64,000 nt of DNA from Theocolax elegans (lineage: Eukaryota > Arthropoda > Insecta > Hymenoptera > Cerocephalidae), in assembly GCA_026168455.1 (NCBI GenBank), contig CM047429.1, positions 35,262,066 through 35,326,065 of the forward strand, read 5' to 3'. A program made the translations under genes and the position numbers. The notes under the pieces are model-generated. The model was not told where the DNA came from, did no database searches, and saw nothing but the letters and a program-made list of their open reading frames with translations. Shown piece after piece: positions 41,908 through 52,479 of this stretch. Each line of letters starts with the position of its first letter. Position 1 is the first letter of the stretch.

Positions 41908-42874
41908 CTGAAATACGAATCAATAATAATTAATACTTCATGCTAGATAAAAATAATATTTATAATTACTAAATACCCAAATATATGACAATCTTTTGTA
42001 TATATGTGTGTGTGTATATATATATGTGTGTGTGTTTTAAATGCTTTTTATTTGGAGGCTTGAAGAAATTTTAAGGATGAGCATATATTAGTCGATTGTA
42101 ATACAATAAATTTGCTTTTGTAAGAATTTTTTTATTTTTAACATTTTAGCTTATTTTGGCATTGTTTTTGTTATGTATTTTATATTAATTATTAATTAAG
42201 TTTAATAGATTAAAGACTGCAATTTATCCATTAATTATGAAACAAATTATTTTTGAATAAATTATTAGAATCAGATGAAAGTTCAATGAAATTTATTAGG
42301 TATCCTATTGTTCTATTACTAACTTCAGGACGTGACTTGTTTACCAAAAATATGATCGAAGCCTACATACAGTCTCGTAGCCACCTTTTCAAAATTTATG
42401 TACAATTGATGAAAAGTTTTACAAAAAACCTTTTTTAAATAGTCATTATGTGTAAATAATAAAAGATAAATGCTCAAACGGGAGTGTAAATTAAAGCTGA
42501 GATCAATCAGTTATCTCCAAAATTTAAATTTTGTTTAAAATTATATAGAAATAGAAATTGTAAAAAGTTTTAGGCTGAAGAATTGCTGTAAATGTTTTAT
42601 TGAATAATCGGAAAAATTGCTTTAAATTTATATATTTATGTTATAACGTTTGACAAAAAACTAACAGCTTTAATTTAGTTTGTTTAAATACGAGTATAGC
42701 ATCTATTCTTAATTGTTGAAAAAATCTCTGAGATCTTGTAAATCTTTAGTAGCCATAATATCAGTTCTTAAATTTAGAATAGAATTCAGGAATTACATAC
42801 TAATATTCCTCTGCGTGAATATTGTCACTTATACAATTACTGTTAAAAAATTACTAATATGTATATACACTTAC
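41908..42874 (-). other. intron of the MULE-type gene
   Basis: Runs between the GTAAGT donor (42,869-42,874) and the acceptor before 41,907. Contains a TA/TG microsatellite near 42,000-42,036. Short plus-strand frames (for example 42,253-42,438) have no support. Confidence 0.6.
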
Positions 42875-43084
42875 TCTAAAGAAACTTTATCAAATATATT
42901 TTTCGGATCCGTAGGTAAACCATGCGACGCATTATTTTGACAAAGTTTCCGAAAAATCTTCTCTATAGGCTCATGTTCGTTTTTGTTGCAATTGTGTGGT
43001 TTCTTTGAAAACGTGATGGTACTTGGATCGTGATTTTGATTTATGTACAATTGGGCCGAATAATGTGCCTTGGTACATCCATAG
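42875..43084 (-). pseudogene. FLYWCH-MULE-type gene, exon 2 (zinc-finger half)
   Basis: Acceptor (tatatag) at 43,085-43,086 and a perfect GTAAGT donor. It reads YGCTKAHYSAQLYINQNHD and then KKPHNCNKNEHEPIEKIF. C-x-x-x-x-C/H spacing and the H-x-C at the end match the second half of a FLYWCH-type zinc finger, here with some Cys replaced. In FLYWCH-MULE proteins this finger recognises the transposon ends. Confidence 0.6.
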
Positions 43085-43429
43085 CTATATAATATAAATT
43101 AAATATAAAATTTTCTAATATTTTCAATCATCAAAATTAATTTTGTATCGCATATTGATTTCATTAACTCAATTTTTTTGTTATACTATGAAATATTTTA
43201 TTTAGAAAAAAGATGGTATTAAATTAAAGTTTTGTAATTCAAATCCAACAATTGGGATCCATTGAACTAGCGAGGATATTTGAGCAGATTAAAGAAAACC
43301 TACAGGAATGTTTAGCTACTTTTAAGCTTATTTATTATCAGTAGAATGTCAGAAAAATGTCAGACTCAGGATGAGTCTGTGGGTCTAACAGATTCATTAG
43401 GTGAGACGCGCCGAATGAAGCCTTGAGTT
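43085..43429 (-). other. intron of the MULE-type gene, segment next to exon 2
   Basis: Lies between the acceptor of exon 2 and the Penelope remnant. No frame or repeat recognised. Confidence 0.4.
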
Positions 43430-45610
43430 TTTTTGAGATTGTAATGCGAGACGAATTTTTCTTCAAAGTTGCAGAGCAAACGACATCTTACCTTCAGATA
43501 TTATCAATTTAAGTAAAAGTTATGTAGATATAACGTTTCATAGTAATACGACTAAAAACCTTTTTCAACGCAAAATTAGTAAAATCAATAACTACTTATT
43601 AAAGGCTGAATTGAACGATATTCATATTCATATTGCCTTTTTTTTATTAAAATCTTTGAACAGACTAGAACATAGAATATTAAGTAATAATACCGACAAC
43701 AAAATTCTGGAGGATTTCTTTGATTTCACCGAAATTAAAAGCAAACGCATTTTTGATACTTTTGTAGTACGTTATAATCGTAAACTAAAAACTTAATACC
43801 TAGTAATTATTCAACTCATTATTTAGATGCTATAAAGAAAATTGGGTTAAAAATTTCTCTTCTGTTGCAATACCGAACGACGTAGTGGATGTTATATCTT
43901 TGGGTTCTAAATATAATATTTAAATAAGATTTTCTAAGGACGAAGCCTTTCGTACGATCAAAAATGTAGAAAAGAGTTTAGAAAATGTTGGCATTATTGA
44001 TGATGCCAAAAATAACATTCGTAATATTATTGTTAACAATTTAAGAAGTGCGTTAAAAAATACACCTCACCTTTCTTTAAACGACCGAAACGTTGATAAG
44101 AAAATGTCAGTTACAAAGACCTTTTTAAAAGATAACCCTGGAATATTTTTCACTCACGCCGATAAAGGTAATCTTACAATATGTTTAGATAAAGAAAATT
44201 ATAATCAAAGAATGAACACATTACTAGGAGGTGAAAAGGTCTATAAAACTTTAAATAAAAACCCTTTTAAGAAATTACAATCTAACATTCATAACATACT
44301 TATGCGATTAAATAAAAATGATTGTTTATCAAAAAAGTATCATAACAATGCACTGACTCAAACCAATACCACTTTAGCAAAAGCATATGGATTACCTAAG
44401 ATACACAAAGAGAATATTCCACTTCGACCAATTATTTCGTCTATTAATTGTCCGACTAATTTCTTAGCGAAAATATTATGCAGCAAATTAAAACCTTTGA
44501 TACCATCTCCAAAGTCGCATATAAACAAAAGTCTGGATTTAAAAAATAAACTCTAGAATGTTTTTGTATCATCAGATTTCGTTTTATTGTCTCTCGAACT
44601 ATGCTTCTTATTTACAAATATTTCATTATCAGCTGTGCTTAACAGTTTAGATCGGCGTTATATCCATATACACAATAAGAGTAGAATACGTTTTGATGAA
44701 ATTCATGGAATTATTAAATTTTTATTCGATAACATTTTTTTACTTTTAATAACGTATTTTTTCAACAAATTTTTGGAAGCCCTATGGGCTCAGCGATGTC
44801 ACCATTATTTGCGAATATGGTAATTTACGACTTAGAAACTTTTTGTCTGAAAGAGTTAATGAAATTTGACCGTATTCCACTTTTTTACCATAGGTATATT
44901 GATGATACGATTTGGTGTGTGAGACGCGAACATATTGACACTGTTTTGAACGTTTTCAATAGTTTTGATAAAAATTTACAATTTACTCACGAAGCTATGA
45001 GGAAAATTTGAAGATTAATTTTTTAGATATAACTTTAATTAGAAAAAATAACAGTATTATTACAATTTGGTATAGAAAACTTACTAACTCAACCCGGTTA
45101 CTTAATTTTAATTCTAATCATACTGAAAACCTAAAAAGGAACATTGTTTATAATTTAATAGATCGAGCTATTTTGTTATCTCACAAAAACTTTCATATTG
45201 AAAATATTACCATTGTCAAGCGTCTTCTTAGCGAAAATGTATATCCTGACTTCTTTATTAAATTGGCAGTTAAAGAGAGATTACGAAAAATTAATTTTTC
45301 AAACGTACATATAAGCAAACAACTTGACAAAGTTCAATCACCTATTTGCGTATTTGCTTTACCTTTTTTTAAAGAATTTTTTACAAAGTGCTCTGTTATG
45401 CTTAATACAACATTCGTACAGTACCGTTAATTGTAAACAAATTAGATAATGCAATTAAGTTAGGCAAGGATGTTACTGAAAAAATGGATTTGTGTGGAGT
45501 TGTGTATAAGTTTAAATGTAAAAATTGTAACTCTTGCTATATTGGTGGAACGAAACATGCATTAAACTTTCTACAAAAATACATTAATCTTAAATCTTTT
45601 GTACTTTAAT
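43430..45610 (+). pseudogene. Penelope-like element RT and GIY-YIG remnant
   Basis: A decayed Penelope-like retroelement spread over several frames. Markers in order: HADKGNLTICLDKENYN (44,155), YGLPKIHKENIPLRPIISS (44,385), FGSPMGSAMSPLFANMVIY (44,775) and YHRYIDDTIWCV with the Y-I-D-D catalytic pair (44,890). Near the end comes CGVVYKFKCKNCNSCYIGGT (45,490), the GIY-YIG endonuclease start. N-terminal basic frames lie at 43,611-44,050. Stops and frameshifts separate each piece and the endonuclease is cut short at about 45,608. It sits in an intron of the minus-strand gene. Confidence 0.88.
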
Positions 45611-45867
45611 AAACGTTTCTGTTACAAGTACATTATATTTAATGTGTTTTCGTACATTAATAGTGCATTAAAATCTGGCAAAAATTTATACGAAGGTTTA
45701 AATTAAGATCATTAAAATCAAAATAGATATTTTCATTTTTTTCAAGAAAAATAATTTCTTTTATAATAATTGGATAAATAATATTTGGTCAGTAATTATT
45801 AGTAAAAAAAATATAATTATTCAACCCAAAGATCACAATTAAATTGTTAATTTAAAAATGTGGAAAA

Positions 45868-45949
<82 letters not shown>

Positions 45950-46048
45950 CCATTGTTTAAAGCACGCCTGAGGGTGTTGCGTTCAGGATTTTTTAAAAAT
46001 TGATTTATATTAAAAATATGTAAATAATGTTATTGTAAATTTACTTAC
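45611..46048. repeat. dispersed repeat, copy 2, with TA/TG microsatellite
   Basis: Copy of the 6,011-6,400 repeat ('acgcctgagggtgttgcg' then 'ttcaggattttttaaaaatt'). It is split by a (TA)n(TG)n tract at about 45,870-45,948. Part of the first intron of the minus-strand gene. Confidence 0.6.
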
Positions 46049-46160
46049 CGCGTCCCCTCCGCATTCTTCTTTACATAATTATAGCCATCGTGGTGATAAC
46101 CTCGCAGTTCCCGTATCGCTTCCTCCACGTTTACAGAAGTAATAAAAAAATTTAAACAAA
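46049..46160 (-). pseudogene. FLYWCH-MULE-type gene, exon 1 (putative)
   Basis: Ends at a perfect GTAAGT donor (46,043-46,048). The frame reads VEEAIRELRGYHHDGYNYVK and then KNAEGTR, matching the first half of a FLYWCH zinc finger (G-x-x-Y/Y-x-Y/x-x-x-x-x-G). The donor phase joins exactly with exon 2. The start is not fixed; the frame stays open upstream. Confidence 0.55.
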
Positions 46161-46450
46161 ACAAAGTCTGCCGCCTCTACTGGATTTTTTTTCAAAACAG
46201 GAAGCGACATCTTGATCATACTCACTGTAAATACACGGATAAATATCTTACCTACATTACCGATAAGTCGATACTAAACGGCTTTGCCCTCTACCGCCGC
46301 AAAAAACATTTCTCGCTTCTGATTGGTGGGAGCTTTCACTAAGTTCGCGATTGTGATTCGCGGGAGTTTGCGAAACTGCGAGAAATGTCCGTGACTCCAT
46401 ATGATGAACACCTTGTTTTTTTTTTCATAGTTACGTAAGTAATATATAAT
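46161..46450 (-). promoter_or_regulatory. GC-richer upstream region, possible promoter
   Basis: On the minus strand CCACCAATCAGAAG near 46,320 contains a CCAAT-type box upstream of exon 1. It also lies within an inverted repeat (acatttctcgc and gcgagaaatgt near 46,308 and 46,378). A promoter is an inference from position and composition. Confidence 0.35.
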
Positions 46451-47139
46451 AAGGAACGAAAATATATTTTGATGCTCTATTTATTACTCCATATTCGACT
46501 CTTGACATAATTCTATTATTTTTAGTTTTATTTATTGTACAATAAATTTGCTCCTAAAACATAAAAAATGAAAGAAATAAACGTAATTTATAAGCAAAAG
46601 AAAAGTGTGACTGTAAATAAATAGAAAAATTACTAGTGTTTAAGAAAAAATATTTATACAGAACAATTTTATTAAAAATATTCTTAAATATAGTTATATA
46701 AATATATTTATAAATATATATATATAAATTATAAAGTATAATATAATATATAAATTATATAAATATATGTTTGCAAATATATGTTATAATTGATAGATTT
46801 ATTTTTCTTTGTGAACTTTAATTTCAAGGAGTGTACAATGAAGCGTACAATTTCAATGATAGGATGGAAATACATAAATTCTTGGTATTATTTTAATAAT
46901 CTTTATTTTATCAAATGATATTGCATAGTTTATATAAGATGTAATGTATACAATGTTTTTATAGGTATTCTTATAGTTATATAAGCTCAATGCAGTACCA
47001 TTCTCTTATTTATATAAAAATAAGTTCCTTTATTAAAATGATGGCTTGTTGTTTAGAGATGTTGATTACAGCTAGCCAGTAATTAGATCTGTTTTAGTTC
47101 AACTTTATATTACCAAACTAAACGGAATAAATAAAAATG
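46451..47139. other. AT-rich intergenic DNA
   Basis: TA-rich runs around 46,690-46,770. No gene or repeat recognised. Confidence 0.5.
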
Positions 47140-48430
47140 TTGATGAGAGTACATTTGATAACAATGTATTACATAACATTTTTTTATATATTACTAAACG
47201 TACCTCCATATAAAAAGTTTCTGCAATTGAAAGTACTGAAATCAAAAACACCTTCCAGGAAGGTGTCAAAATCCGCGGGTATTGTGTTTTTAATAAAACT
47301 TTTAAAATTGTTATCTAATAAAAAAACGTTTAATTCTAACTCCCATATTTTTTCTATTATCTTGAATTTTAATTAAACATTTTTTTATATATCACCAAAC
47401 TTCCATATAAAAAGCTTCTGCAATTGAAAGAACTGAAATCAAACTGGAATCGACAAGTATTTTGAACCATGTCATAAATTTATATTTTACTTAAACATTT
47501 TTATATATTATTTCTTAAAATGCGCAAAAAGATTCTTCAATTGATAGCACTGTAACCAAAGTAGAAGCGATAAGTCTTTTTTTTATAAATAAAAATTTCA
47601 ATCTTAATACAGACATTTTTCAGAAAAGTATCCTCCGCTTTTACTTTTCATTTCTGGCCTTGCCGTGTCTTATTGTCGACCAATAGATGGTCCGACGAAT
47701 ATTAAATTGTACGTCAGAACTAGATTATAATATTTACCATTATTTATAACACTAATGTATCATAGTCGTATTATTTAAGGCCATAGTGTGGTACAACTAT
47801 TATTTTATTTAAAAACGTAAAAAAGAAATGTCCATTTTATTAGTTTTGCAGAATTTAATTTTGCACAAATAAATATTATTAGAATATTTTTTATTTATTT
47901 ATTACTGTAAGACATGGCAAGGCATGAAAAGTAAAAGCGTAGGATACTTTTCTGAAAAAGGTCTGTATTAAGATTGAAATTTTTATTAATAAAGAAAGAC
48001 TTATCCCTTCTACTTTGATTACAGTGCTATCAATTAAAGAATCTTTTTGCGTATTTTAAGAAATAATATATAAAAATGTTTAAGTAAAATATAAATTTAT
48101 GGCATGGTTCAAAATACTTGTCGATTCCAGTTTGATTTCAGTTCTTTTAATTGCAGAAGCTTTTTTTATGGAAGTTTGGTGATATATAAAAAAATGTTTA
48201 TTTAAAATTCAAGATAATAAAAAAAATATGGGAGCTAGAATTAAACGTTTTTTTATTAGACAACAATTTTAAAAGTTTTATTAAAAACAAAATACTTGCG
48301 GATTTTGACACCTTCTTGGAAGGTGTTTTTGATTTCAGTACTTTCAATTGCAGAAACTTTTTATATGGAGATACGTTTAGTAATATATAAAAAAATGTTT
48401 AATTAAAATTCATGATAATAGAAAAAATAT
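47140..48430. repeat. fold-back element with ~480-bp arms and internal repeats
   Basis: The left arm 47,150-47,640 and right arm 47,930-48,420 are inverted copies: 'ctgcaattgaaagtactgaa' pairs with 'ttcagtactttcaattgcag', and 'aacaccttccaggaaggtg' with 'caccttcttggaaggtgtt'. The core (47,640-47,930) has its own inverted ends (cttttacttttcat / atgaaaagtaaaag). Each arm also has three direct copies of a motif like 'tctgcaattgaaagtactg' at about 47,218, 47,415 and 47,536. A 79-aa frame in the left arm is a shadow. Confidence 0.8.
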
Positions 48431-48789
48431 GGGAGTTAGAATTAAAGATATATTATTTATCAAATAATAATTTTAAATGTGTGATCAGAAAAACACAATA
48501 CTAGGAGATTTTGACACCTTTTTGGAAGGGTAATTCAGTTATACTATTTAATATATAATTACATATTATATATTTAACACTGGAAATTAAAACGGTCTAT
48601 GTATTAAAGATAACAATTCTACAATGATTAAAAGTTTTTTGTAAGTTCTATTTTAAATTTGTAAAAAACTTGATATATACAAATATATATTTTGTAAGAA
48701 AGTAAATAAATTTATCTATTATAATCATAAACTCCCTGGTAGAATTTTAAATATCAAAAATGGGCTTAAAGCTAAGAAATGGCCAGTGA
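48431..48789. other. AT-rich spacer between fold-back elements
   Basis: A degenerate block near 48,630-48,680 is repeated in direct orientation near 50,820-50,875 ('ttctattttaaatttg' versus 'ttccagtttaaattttt'). No gene. Confidence 0.4.
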
Positions 48790-49216
48790 AACTGGTCAGG
48801 TTCTATCTCAAAATGAAACGCTTTTTCACACCTTTCTTGACCATTTCTTAGATGGACATACCTTCATCAAATATGAAACAACTTTTCGGGTAATCCTGTA
48901 AACAAAACTTAAAGCGTGTTGTGAAATTTGATCGGTTTTACCATTTGTAATAGATACAGACGCTTATTTACGCTATATAAATAGTACTTTTAAAGATATT
49001 TTAACGTTTATCATTTTTCTCTCAAATTGAGCCAAATCATTTTTAGGAGCTTGTTCATAGCTATTATTCCTAGCTAAAATGGCCAATTTTTCTTAGTCTA
49101 CTTAAAATTCCAAAAGCATTTTTGATGTTCAGAAAAGGTTTGTAAATTGGAATGAAAACCATGAAATGGGCAGGAAAGGTTCGAAAAAGCGTTTCATTGC
49201 TGTGGACGACCTGGCC
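48790..49216. mobile_element. MITE with ~55-bp inverted ends
   Basis: The left side 'aatgaaacgctttttcacac' pairs with the right-side 'cgaaaaagcgtttcattgc', and 'actggtcagg' with 'cctggccaag'. About 430 bp, no ORF. The superfamily is not assigned. Confidence 0.65.
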
Positions 49217-49479
49217 AAGCATCCTAGTTAGTTTATAGATTGACATGAGAATGCTACTCAGTAAATGGCTACAAAATTTTTGTTGATTCCACTAGGGCTT
49301 GATCACCAGTGATATATCCTGTTATTTATCTATATATTTATTTATGAAATTTTTCAAGTCAATCTGAGATTCAAACATCCAAAAAACTCAGATAATTATG
49401 AAAAATCTCTAATAATGAAAGTTGACAATTTTAGTTGGATTAAAAACATCTCCAGTAAAGAAGAATTACAAATAAAACT
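49217..49479. other. spacer, nothing recognised
   Basis: AT-rich, no ORF or repeat. Confidence 0.4.
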
Positions 49480-49647
49480 AAAATATTCATATACAATAAA
49501 ATATTGAATATTATACATGTTATATTTATAAGAGCTATGGTACACTGCACTCTACTGTTTGATAGTTTGTTATTACTATCTACATTACAAATAAGAAAAT
49601 AATTTGAAAAAAGATTTATAGAGTATAAAGTTATAAGACAATATTAA

Positions 49648-49785
49648 CCTTTAGAGGGCGGAAAACCACTATAGTAGCTCGACCCATGATGGGCACTTTG
49701 TCAATGACCAATCCATAATATAAGATACCTTTTTTACCACTTTTCTATGGAGGATATGCCATCCCAAATCCCGGCCCTCTAAAGG
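49648..49785. mobile_element. 138-bp piggyBac-type MITE, TTAA flanks
   Basis: Ends CCTTTAGAGGGC...GCCCTCTAAAGG, flanked by TTAA on both sides (49,644-49,647 and 49,786-49,789). The TTAA duplication and the leading CC are typical of piggyBac MITEs. It interrupts the left arm of the fold-back element. Confidence 0.85.
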
Positions 49786-50012
49786 TTAACAATACATTAT
49801 AAACTTACAAGTGTGTGCTTGTACACGAGTCTTGTCAATTTACTTTTAAATATTATATTCTTAACTTATAATAATTCATTATTAATAAATATATCTTTAA
49901 AGCACATGAATTAATTGGTGAAATTATGTAGAATCTTTATAAATACATAGTGATGTGGTATAATAATTATTTTACTACTAATAAAAACTTGTATTTAAAA
50001 AATTAGCGCAAG

Positions 50013-50348
50013 GCAGTATACTGGGTTCACTATGTTGGAAACTGTATTAGATTAAAATAATAATTTATATTGTTTCATTAGTGATATAGGATACTAAAGT
50101 TGCCCGAAAGTATTGTATTATTTATTTATTATTATTTTCTATATAATATATTGAAACTTTCCATAAAATTTAATAGTGTAGAAAGCCTTGTATTTATCAG
50201 AAACAAACAATTTATATACTAATATTACTTATAATTGTTACTAGAATATACTTTCTGCCAATCTTAGTACTCTGTATCATCAATTAAACAACCTACATAA
50301 TTATTTTAATCTAAGAAAGTTCCCAACATAGTGAACTCAGTATATTGC
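50013..50348. mobile_element. MITE core of the fold-back family, copy 2
   Basis: Inverted ends 'actgggttcactatgttgg' and 'ccaacatagtgaactcagt'. Same family as 8,391-9,119. About 336 bp; internal modules match the first copy. Confidence 0.75.
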
Positions 50349-50700
50349 TTTACGCTATTTTTTTAAATACAAGTTTTTATTAGTAGTTTTGTAAAATAAT
50401 TATTATTTCATTTAACCAAGTGTTTGTAAACAATCTACACGATTTTATCAATTAATTCATGTGCTTTATAAAATATATTTATTAATAAAGAATTATGAGT
50501 AATGCACAAAATACTTAAAAGTAATTGACAAAACTCGTATAAAGCACATAACGTATAATATTGACTTATATAATTTTATACTTTATGAATCTTTTTACTT
50601 CTTGCTACTTTCTTATTTATAATGTAGATAATAACAAACTTTCAAACAGTAGGATACAGTATATCATAGCTCTCAAATAATATTTAATATTGAATATTTC

Positions 50701-51230
50701 ATACTACATTAATTTATTTTTGTTATACTCAATGATGTTTCATAATATTTTTTTGATATTTTATCTGTAATTTGCAGAAAAAAGGTATTATACGTAGGAA
50801 AGTTCAGGAAAATTTTAGAATGATTGAAAATACCTTCATAAGTTCCAGTTTAAATTTTTAAAAAGTTTGATATATATATGGGTGGTTCTCTGTGACATCG
50901 AAGATGAAAAAAATAAATATTGCTATATAACTGTGGGAATCTGTTGTAGAGGAATCCAGTAGTTCTCCTGAATTTTTTCAGATGTTTTCGGGGCCATTAT
51001 TTTAAGTTACAGAGAGACAAAGTTGACATTTTAGCACTTTTTTGCATTATATGCCCATTTTCATGAATTTGTAGCTCCCAGGGGATGCATTTTTCACTAA
51101 AAACATAAATATGACATTTTTTTGTAAAATTTTCTGAACTTTTCATTAAAAATACTTTTAAAGACATAAATGTATGCTGTTTAAATGAATTTATCGTTCG
51201 TCCAAGTAATCTTTAGTAAAAAAGTATCTT
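50701..51230. other. non-coding spacer
   Basis: AT-rich, then somewhat GC-richer around 50,880-51,080, with no frame of note. Confidence 0.4.
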
Positions 51231-51320
51231 TATTGATCGTCACGAACAAACAGTTGTTAATATAAGTTACATTTTTGCCGACGTTTCGGACGTTTTTTCG
51301 CCGTCCCTTTTCAAGGCTAA
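51231..51320 (-). mobile_element. possible Penelope-like 3' fragment
   Basis: On the minus strand it reads 'ccttgaaaagggacggcg' then 'cgtccgaaacgtcggcaaaa'. Conserved 'ccttgaaaagg' and 'cgaaacgtcgg' blocks are common near the ends of Penelope-like elements. Only this short piece was recognised. Confidence 0.4.
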
Positions 51321-51735
51321 AAAAATTAATACATTACAGTTTAAAAAATATTAATAAATACAAGTAACGAGACATTTAACTCGATGTCACCAGACAATTT
51401 CACACACTCACCAAATTTAAACAGAACTCAAAAAAGCAACATATCAATCGTGTGGTTACATCTCGCAAAAGATACTCTCTCATGTATATTGTTACAATAT
51501 TAATCTATAAAAAACTCAAACAATTCAAATTTAATTCTCGCATTATAACAATAACCCAAAAAAAATATATCTTTCAACTAATTTATACTACCTATGTTGT
51601 CGTTATCAGAACACGTGTTTAAAAAATATACATAGGATCTCCCCGAAGGGAGTCCCAAGTCACAATTAATATTCATAATGCCCACAGACCCGTGCCTAAC
51701 CTCTTACCAATACATTCGCAAATATACATATATAT
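51321..51735. other. AT-rich spacer
   Basis: No feature recognised. Confidence 0.4.
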
Positions 51736-51800
51736 ATATATATATATACTAGGGGGGCATCGCCCCCCTGCGCGCTTCGCGCGCCAACCCCCTATTTTTA
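51736..51800. other. two adjacent GC-rich hairpins
   Basis: Right after a (TA)n tract: 'ggggggcatcgcccccc' folds on a short loop, immediately followed by 'gcgcgcttcgcgcgc'. A 3' flank of 'caacccccta' follows. Paired hairpins next to a TATA tract are seen at the ends of some rolling-circle or other short non-autonomous elements; the class here is undetermined. Confidence 0.5.
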
Positions 51801-52479
51801 ATTTCGAAAAAGGTTTTTCATAATTAATTTATTTAAAATAATGTTTTAAATTGTATTATTTTTTCACTACCATGGACACCTTAAAAATTAAACAGATTCA
51901 CACAACACCTTGGAGGTATTGCTATAGTTATTATAATTTATAAATAAAAGTTTACCAAAATTTAGTGTAATGAAATCAGAATAAAAATAATAAAAAAAAT
52001 AAAGACATATTAAATGTTAACTGTAAATTTTAAACTATATGAATTCTTATAAAGCTTAAATTTATATTTTAATAATTATAAATGTTAATGAAAAATTAAC
52101 TTACCAAAAATAGTAAAGTGCATATATTTAATTGTAGTATTTAGTAAAAACCTATTAAAATTTTAGATTATTTTAAACAGATCTAAATAGAACTTTACCT
52201 CCTAAAATTAATTTATTTAATGACGAAGGGCATCTCCAAGAGTTTTATATGTCATTAATATTTTGTACTTTAAGGGGGTGCCATACTCAAAAATTACCGA
52301 CAAAGCGGAGATAATTCAGTAAACTGCAGTGTACTAGTAGCGCCATCATACGTATATAATTTTACTAATTCATATTCAATGCGTAGATGGCGCTATCAGT
52401 ATACTAACAGGTTATAATTTATTTGACTAAGAATAATCACAATATACACAATAATATTAATAATAATACTCATATTTAG
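51801..52479. other. AT-rich spacer
   Basis: No reading frame or repeat is recognised, apart from a few 'ggcgc' patches near 52,340-52,400. Confidence 0.4.

Larger units (their letters stand above)
49480..50700. repeat. fold-back element, copy 2 of the 7.4-9.6 kb family
   Basis: 'agtttgttattactatctac' near 49,565 pairs with 'gtagataataacaaact' near 50,625. Further inside, 'gcacatgaattaattg' pairs with 'caattaattcatgtgc'. The centre is near 50,190. The core MITE at 50,013-50,348 and flanking modules ('aaattatgtag.tt.tttataaatac') match copy 1. No insertion of the 5S SINE is present here. Confidence 0.8.

Noticed and set aside
43611..43796. Separate 61-aa gene
   Set aside because: Part of the decayed Penelope N-terminal region and not an independent gene.
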